From Humulus lupulus (taxonomy: Eukaryota > Streptophyta > Magnoliopsida > Rosales > Cannabaceae): a stretch of 64,000 nt of DNA. The stretch spans positions 92,500,911-92,564,910 of the forward strand of contig NC_084795.1 in the NCBI RefSeq assembly GCF_963169125.1, written 5' to 3'. The position numbers and the translations under genes were made by a program. This document shows, in pieces, positions 57,901 through 64,000 of the stretch; within the stretch, counting starts at the first letter, position 1, and every line of letters begins with the position of its first letter. The notes below the pieces were generated by a model. That model was not told the origin of the DNA. It was given only the letters and a program-made list of their open reading frames with translations, and made no database searches.

Positions 57901-60900
57901 AGCCGCTCCACCTCCTCCTTGAGAGCTTTTGCTCGATCCTTGTCAAGCAGCCTTCTCTTCTGCTGCACTGCTGGATATCTTTCATCCACGTTGAGCATGT
58001 GGCTGATCACAGTTGGTGAGATACCCACCATATCCTTGTGAGACCAGGCGAAGAAATCTTGATCCCTCCGCAAAAATTCTACTAGCTGTGCTTTTATTTC
58101 TAACTTCAACTTTTTTCCAACCTTGACCCCTCTGGTCGGGTCATTCTCATCTATTGGAACCTCCTCTAACTCTTCCGTAGGTCCCACCTCACTATCATAA
58201 TCCCCAAAGCGAGGATCAAAGTCCATTCCCTCGCTTTGGGCAACGCTCTATTTGGTGACTTCATCACCGGATGGGGCTTGTTGTTCACTTAAACCAAGAG
58301 TGCTTTCTTGGCCAAACTCTTCTAACATTTTCTCCCGATCAGCCACAACTGTAACGCTTTGGTCGACATCCATCTCCTCTACCTCCTCTCTATCTGCACA
58401 TATAATCATATTGTTTTCTTTAGCCCCCTTTCGTGCTTTAGCCACCGAGGCATTATAACATTCTCTAGCTTCTCTCTGGTCTCCTCGGACGCAACCTATG
58501 CCTGAACTGGTCGGGAACTTCATAGAAAGGTGCCATATAGAGACTACCGCATGCAAGGTTGTGAGTAGTGGTCGACCAATGACCGCATTATAAGCTGACA
58601 CAGAGTCAACTATCAAAAACACTGTCATAACTGTCTCATGTTTGGGAGCATCTCCTGTTGTGACTGGTAACTTGATCGTTCCGGCCGGTGACAGCCCTTC
58701 TCCGGTAAATCCATAAATGACTTGAGAGCATGGCTTCAAGTCATTGATAGATAGTTTCATCCTTTCAAAGGGTGATTTGTAGATGATGTTCACAGAGCTC
58801 CCCGTGTCGACCAAGCATCTCTTCACCTTCATGTTTGCTATTTGGACTGTCACGACGAGAGGGTCATTATGAGGATATCTCTCGTGTCGTACATCATTTT
58901 CAGTGAAAGTGAGAGACTCACTTTCGTACCGTGGATTCTTTGGAGGTCGCTCCTCTATATTCATGACCTCGGACGTTGATGCTGCGTCCAACTCATGTCG
59001 AAGGGTTCGAGCATATCTCTCCCTTGCTTTGTTACTATCCCCAGCCAGATGTGGACCTCCACATATAGTATCTAGAGTGAAGTCCACAGGCTCGGGTTGT
59101 AAGGGTGGAGACCGTTGTCGCTTAAACCCAGGATTATTATTACTTCCCTCTCCTTGGGTCTTCTCTGCTCGATATTTTTTCAATTTCTCCGACCAGAGGA
59201 GAAACTCTATCTCATCCTTGAGATGATTGCATTCATTCGTGTCGTGACCATAGTCTCCATGGAAACGACAGAACTTATTCAAATCTCTCTTACTCATCTC
59301 CTTCCTGGTGGGTGGGGGTTTCCGGTAGGGGACCTCCTGATGACTCGCGAGATATATCTCTGCTCGGTTGGGTGAAAGAGTGGTGTAATTGGTGAACCGA
59401 GGTTCATACTTAGTTGGCTTGTCGTTTGGTCCCGACTTAGCCTTCTTTTCACTGTGGCGGTCAGACCCGTTATTTCCACGTTTCTTACCACCACTTTGTT
59501 CATTTCCACCATTCTTGGGAGGATCAGTTGATCCGCTCGGATTTTTCAAGTCCTTCTCTCCCTTCTCAATCGTGTCATCCAATTTCATATATTTGTCCGC
59601 CCGGTCAAGAAATTGTTGTAACATCGAAATCGGGTTGCGATGAATACTGTCCCATAAAGGACTCCAATAGATTATGCCAGAAGAAATGGCCACCATCTTC
59701 CCCTCATCTCCAACCGCAGTTGCTCAGTTGGCTTCTCTCATGAACCTCTGTATGTAGTTTTTGAGATATTCATCTTTCCCTTGCTTAATATCCGCCAAGT
59801 GATTGGCATAAACTGGAGGGGTCCGAGCGGCGCTGAACTACCTACAAAAATCTTTCCTGAAACTCTCCCAAGAAGTAATGGAGTTTGGCTTAAATTTCCA
59901 ATACCATTCTTGGGTAGTATCGGATAATGTTGTGGGGAAAACTTTGCAGCGATAGTCATCGCTCACTCCGAGCAACTCCATTTGGTCTTCGAATTTCCCC
60001 ACATGCCTTATCGGATCTGCCTTTTCTGTATAAACTGGCAATACCGGTGCTTTATACTTCACTAGCGACTGGGCTGCTCTAATTCGAGCACAGAATGGGC
60101 TGCCACTCCTGTGGTCTACTGGATCGATTGCAGAAGGTCATTTTGACAGACCTTGAACTACTACTGTCAGCGCATCAAGTTGGGCTTGGATGCCTGGGGC
60201 CACTGCTTGGGACTCAATTTCGAGACCGCCTGGTCGGGCGCTCCTGTCCGGCGCACCATCATCAAGTATTTCTACTTGACTGGTAGGTCAGTTCGGATCT
60301 CGCCCTTCGACCGGGATGGTCCTTCTCCTGTCGGCAATGACATCTCTTAAATCCTTCTGAGAGGCATGCCTCCCTAACCGATCGAACACTGTGCTCCGAG
60401 TTTTTTCGAAAGGTTTGCCGTGCGGGACATGCTCTTTGCCACTGCGCTGCTAGTTGGGATGCAGTGGTGGCCTTCCTATCTGTGATGGGCGGTCTTTTCC
60501 TCCTCACTGGTTATTGTCATTCTTTTCCTTCGACTGGTCAGTGTGATGACTATCAGCTTCATCACGACCATGTCCATCTTTGAAGTGCGAAGTTTCTTTA
60601 CCTCGAGGAGCTCTATTTTGCTCCTGCTCAGGTGGAGTTTTCTTACTGCATGACTTGTGACTTCTGGATCTGGAAGTCTCTGATCGGTGGCTCCTTTAGG
60701 GGGTTTTGGAATTCCCCCTTTGGGTTGAGGCAGTGCCCAATCGGATCCCATCTTCTTCCCGACCAGGTGGGTTACTACCGCTTCTATTTGGTCCTCGAGA
60801 ATTGGATCTGTCAGTGTTTTTTCGACCAGCTTCTGTGGTCCTTGCTCCTTGGGTGGCTGCTCCTCATGTTGCAGCTTGGGCATTGGCCTAGGCCAGCTGC

Positions 60901-61247
60901 GTAGCTGCCTCCAGAGCGAGTGCAGCCTCGCGATGTCGCCTATCGGCCTCCTCCTGTTGTTGCCTGATCTCTTCGCTCCTGGCGTCCATCTCCCATCTTT
61001 GCTACTCAAATGCAACCTTCTATCTAGCCATTTCTTCAGTGAATGACTTCTGTCGAGCGTTGAATTGTGCCATTTCCTCCAGGAAAGCCCCCATGGCTTC
61101 CTGGAGTTGTTCAACCTCTGGAGTCACGTCCTCAAGCCAGACTCTAGGCTCAGTCTCATGGTCTTGAGGACCAGGACCTTCTAATCTAGCAGGCTCTTTA
61201 GAGGAACCTGGCTTCTTGGAGGCCGCATTGGTGTTCTTAGGCGCCAT
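54951..61247 (-). pseudogene. gag-pol: Tat-type gag-pol, single frame with many stops
   Basis: The start ATG at 61247 (MAPKNTNAASKKPGSS) is ~55 bp after the LTR, and the stop TAA is at 54951-54953. The ~2,100 codons stay in one frame, with roughly fifteen in-frame stops. Gag: GVSDDYRCKVFPTTLSDTTQ and a C/H motif CRFHGDYGHDTNEC. Protease: CLVDTGSSVNIIY. RT: MDAYSGYNQISM, MPFGLKNAGATYQ and YVDDMLVKS. First RNase H: DLFVYLAVTEHAVSAALV. Second, archaeal-type RNase H: LFVDGSSNEHHSGAGIIL and NNEAEYEALLAGL. Integrase: an H..H..C..C finger ending CDKCQRFS, then WGIDLIG, SDNGTQF and NGQVEAINK (D, D, E). Stops are mostly TAG or TGA where Gln or Arg is expected, as in CR/stop/FSAARTP and EAN/stop/ATAVGD. 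The product would copy and integrate the element, but this copy needs help from others. Confidence 0.93.
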
Positions 61248-61283
61248 AATGCTACGGTAATTGTCTATTTTTCTCTTCAGGCT

Positions 61284-61302
61284 CTCAATGAAAGCACCAA
61301 AA
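61284..61302 (-). other. Primer binding site region of the Tat element
   Basis: On the minus strand the LTR end GGTCAACA is followed by TTTTGGTGCTTTCATTGAG, the usual place of the primer site. I cannot name the tRNA with certainty. Confidence 0.6.
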
Positions 61303-61635
61303 TGTTGACCACGGTTTTGGCCAACGACGAGTAAACGTCAAAACTACAGTAAACCTTCAAGAGAAAAATGACACTGGCGATTTTTATAGTGGTTTAGCCC
61401 CAATGTGTTGGTAATAGCCTAGTCCACTTAGAGTTATGATTATAAATCTACACTCAAGATCAGATGAACCTGAGTCAACTGAGTTTCTTCAGTGCAGATG
61501 AAAAGAATACAATATTTCTCTCAAAATGTAAAATATTCTCTTAGGAAAATCAGAATTCGAATCCCCTCTATGATGCCATGAGCTTTGTATTTATAAGCCC
61601 AGGATCGTACAAAAGCAGTCCCTCATAATCGAGAT

Positions 61636-62930
61636 TGTTGACTGTGTTTTTAGCCAACGACGTGAGACCGTCAAAAACGATAAACCTTCAAGAGAATTTA
61701 AACGACACAGACAGTTTGATCAAGAAAAGTAAATAACACACAAGATTTTTATAGTGGTTCAGCCCCGATCAGTCGGTAATAGCCTAATCCACTTAAAGAT
61801 TTTATTACTTTATCTACACTCAAGATCAGATGAACCAATGTCAACTGAGTTTCTTCAGTGTAAATTTTCAGGAATACAAAAAGGGTTCTCTCTCAAGAAA
61901 AACGCACTTTCTCTCTCTAGAAACTCAGACCAAATCTCAAATTGCCAAAAAGTCCTCTTTCTGATCCCATTAACCCTCTATTTATAGGCTTGGGACCAGA
62001 AACTGATATCCCCTTAGGATCGGGATATTTTATTACTCATATTATATTTAAATTACACAAAATATTCAAAATACAACAGAATCCTCAATTTGAGCGAAGA
62101 ATGAGGGATTCCCGCGCGTGCCCAGACCGATTCTTGTTGAAGTTGTTTCTGGGAATCTTGACTTAGTCCTCCTCTATCTGGTCGACCCATATCTCCTACT
62201 GACCACTCATGCAAGTGCTGGTCGGACACATGCATGTTGGACATATGCAAGTGCTGGTAGGACATACACTTGCTGGTAGGACATGCACTTGCTGGTAGGA
62301 CATGCACTTGCTGGTTGGACATGTGCATGGTGGTAGGACATGCACTTGCTGGTCAGACATGTGCATGATGGTAGGACATGTGCATGCTGGTAGGACATGC
62401 ACTCCTCTCGCCTAACATGGCACTCTCCTCTAGCATGCCATATCTCTCCTCTAACATGGCACTTTCCTCTAGCATCCCATGTCTCTCGTCTAACATGGCA
62501 CTCTCCTCTAGCATGCCATATCTCTCCTCTAACATGGCACTCTCCTCTCTTCGGACCAGAGTCCGACCACATCTTGGACTACTCCTCGGACCAAGGTCCG
62601 ATCACACTTCTTGGGGCTCCTCAGACCAAAGTCCGACCACACCCTCCTTGGCTCTCCTCGGATCAAGGTCCGACCGGACCTCTTGGGGCTACTCCTCGGA
62701 CCAAGGTCCGACCACACCTCCTTGGAGTGCTCCTCGGACCAAAGTCCGACCAGGCACACCCTAGCCCAAGTACTCTCCTCGGGTGCACTTGGCTTGGTCA
62801 TGTCATCTCTCAAGCAGTCCAAACTCTTCACTGATGTATTGGGCTACTGCTAAGCCAGATCACCCCATCATTCCTTGCCACTTGTCATTTTTATTGCCAC
62901 ATCATCGATCTCCAATTTTTGGGGATAACA
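61636..62930 (-). mobile_element. Solo LTR of a related Tat family (1295 bp, TSD GAGAT)
   Basis: Bounded by TGTTGACTGTG and TTGGGGATAACA, with a perfect GAGAT duplication at 61631-61635 and 62931-62935. It is a sister of the solo LTR at 17701-18863. It carries three successive minisatellites: GGTAGGACATGCACTTGCT (62210-62400), ~37-bp CTCCTCTAACATGGCACT units (62402-62548) and ~38-bp TCCTCGGACCAAGGTCCGAC units (62548-62770). Confidence 0.94.
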
Positions 62931-63148
62931 GAGATCTTTCTATTATTCTTTCAATATTTTAATTAATAATAACATCTAAAATACAACAATATGTGATTCT
63001 TTGGGATAATATGAGAGATTCTTGCATAGGTATGACCGATTCTAGCTGAAGTCGTTACTGGGGTCTCTTACACAACAATGATCTATTTAGTCAGTCCACA
63101 TCACACCCAGAACGAAAACTGGAGGGCCAAAACACTTCACCGGTCGGC

Positions 63149-63500
63149 CAAACCCTCACTGGTCGGCCAAGACAAGTGACTGGTCAGCCAAACACATATC
63201 TGGTCGACCAAACACTTGACTGGTCGGACAAGCACATGACTGGTCGGACAAGCACATGACTTGTTGGACAAGCACTTGACTGGTCGGATAAGCACATGAC
63301 TGGTAGGACAAGCACCTGACTGGTTGGACAAGCACCTGACTGGTCAGACAAGCACCTGACTGGTCGGGCAAGCACATGACTAGTCGAACAAGCACCTGAC
63401 TAGTTGGACAAGCACCTGACTGGTCGGACAAGCACCTGACTGGTCGGACAAGCACATGACTGGTCGGACAAGCACCTGACTGGTCGGTCATGACACTTGT
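63149..63500. repeat. 20-bp minisatellite, about 18 units
   Basis: Consensus CTGGTCGGACAAGCACCTGA, with variants (ACATGA, TTGGAC, AGTCGA). There are no unique spacers, so this is a tandem repeat and not a CRISPR array. Confidence 0.95.
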
Positions 63501-63642
63501 CTGGTCAGTCAAAAATCTTCACTGGTCTACCGGATCATTCCTAAGCCAGATTACCCAGCCATTCCTTGCCATTTGTCACTTCTATTGCTATGTCATCGTT
63601 TTCAAATTTTGGGGATAACAATAGACCTCTCTGATACCAAGT

Positions 63643-64000
63643 TGTAACGTCCTGGGTAACCAAGACCATTACACTGTGTGTTTATAATAGTGCAAGACTT
63701 GCTAATCAAGTCCTTTAAACAAAATGTGAATCTAACATCATCAACGAATTAGGAGTAAAATATTTTGGTCATAAACAGGTTATTTTCGTTAAAAATGAAA
63801 GTTTAATATATGGAATCTCAAAACAGGGTTTAGATGACATATTTACAAAAATTCCAGAAGTTATAAATAACCCAGGCCATTCTAATTTCAAAATACACAT
63901 TTTAGGTTTCCCTCCCTGTACAAACCCTCGACCGTGGTGGCCGAGCAACTGACAATGTACACCTCGCCCCCAGAGCTCTCCAACTCATGGTTGATCCAAC
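63643..64000 (-). repeat. 5' LTR end (minus) of the decayed Tekay-like element, running off the window
   Basis: Reverse complement of an LTR 3' end: TGTAACGTCCTGGGTAACC corresponds to GGCTATCCAGGGCGTTACA of the other Tekay LTRs, and ACACTGTGTGTTTATAA is shared with the solo LTR at 12396-14570. GAGCTCTCCAACTCATGG near 63970 matches the GGAGAGCTC block of those LTRs. Confidence 0.8.

Larger units (their letters stand above)
49135..63620 (-). mobile_element. Tat-type Ty3/gypsy retrotransposon with extra antisense gene
   Basis: LTRs: 49135-50062 (3' in element sense) and 61303-63620 (5' in element sense, enlarged by a solo LTR). The flanks CTAGA (49130-49134) and ATAGA (63621-63625) are a 5-bp duplication with one mismatch. 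Gag-pol (61247-54951) is on the minus strand and includes a second, archaeal-type RNase H, a Tat hallmark. Between pol and the 3' LTR an extra gene runs in the opposite direction (51526-53980). The first ~330 bp of the two LTRs differ at about 11 sites. It is inserted in the leader of the decayed Tekay-like element. Confidence 0.92.
61303..63620 (-). repeat. 5' LTR (minus) of the Tat element, split by a solo LTR
   Basis: The LTR parts are 61303-61635 and 62931-63620. Joining them over one copy of GAGAT restores the order of the other LTR. It has about 18 units of the 20-bp minisatellite (63149-63500), against about ten in the other LTR. Confidence 0.93.
43801..64000 (-). mobile_element. Old, decayed minus-strand Tekay-like element, split by a Tat element and open at the right edge
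   Basis: On the minus strand, an LTR ends at the right (63643 to the window edge), followed by a tRNA-Met primer site (63629-63642, reading TTGGTATCAGAG). The leader is interrupted at 49134/63621 by the Tat element, and the decayed internal part runs to 45261. A polypurine tract (GTAAGGAGGGGATAGT) precedes the other LTR, 45260-43801, whose far end is missing. Across the break the leader matches the Tekay leader at 37701-37760, so the two sides belong together. Confidence 0.8.

Noticed and set aside
60095..61114. Open frames on both strands over the gag region of the Tat element
   Set aside because: They are shadows of the minus-strand gag frame, which can be followed through its stops to the well-conserved part at 60110-59700.
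62196..62834. Open frames with Cys-Pro-Thr-Ser repeats in the LTR minisatellites
   Set aside because: They arise from tandem units whose length permits open frames; they are non-coding LTR sequence.
1..64000. tRNA, rRNA or other structural RNA genes
   Set aside because: None seen. The tRNA-like motifs are primer sites next to LTRs.

Overview
This is plant nuclear DNA, most likely from a eudicot. The evidence is the content: FAR1-like and receptor-kinase gene pieces, Mutator-like elements, and Ty1/copia, Tekay-type and Tat-type Ty3/gypsy retrotransposons. No intact host gene was found. Almost everything recognisable is a transposable element, a relic, or an element nested in another. The species cannot be named from the sequence alone.

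Layout. 1-890: a FAR1-related pseudogene (minus). 1161-8366: a run of DNA transposons, namely a candidate Pack-MULE with ~0.6-kb inverted arms enclosing pieces of a malectin-type LRR receptor kinase gene, a foldback MITE, a further element with related ends that contains a hAT MITE (8-bp TSD), and a Mutator-type MITE (9-bp TSD). 8367-12065: AT-rich DNA with a GC-rich repeat island and a possible LTR remnant. 12066-15037: a foldback MITE split by a 2.2-kb solo LTR (TSD ATAAA). About 16.0-33.4 kb: an old autonomous Mutator-like element of the Kaonashi (KI) kind. It has a mudrA-like transposase gene (plus, 17499-27420) and a convergent DUF1985 plus Ulp1-type protease gene (minus, 33320-28147). 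The transposase gene is split by a solo LTR (TSD CCCGC) and by a whole Ty1/copia element (19534-26098, TSD GATGG). 34070-36412: an LTR remnant carrying another solo LTR (TSD ATATA). 36413-43800: a Tekay-type Ty3/gypsy element preceded by the 3' tail of a second copy, so the order is partial-internal, LTR, internal, LTR. 43801 to the window end: a decayed minus-strand Tekay element, split by a 14.5-kb Tat-type element (49135-63620). The Tat element has gag-pol on the minus strand, an extra antisense gene on the plus strand, and a further solo LTR (TSD GAGAT) inside one of its LTRs.

How the parts relate. Inside each retroelement, LTR, PBS, gag-pol, PPT and LTR occur in order and the orientation is clear. 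All gag-pol frames are broken, mostly by C-to-T type nonsense changes (CAG to TAG, CAA to TAA, CGA to TGA). The most interesting points are: a copia element whose gag start codon and splice donor lie in its LTR; the antisense gene of the Tat element with its own apparent promoter and leader intron; a run of short frame-preserving exons in the Ulp1-type gene; and the candidate Pack-MULE with captured kinase exons. All of this was read by eye. Family names rest on recognised motifs, not on database searches.
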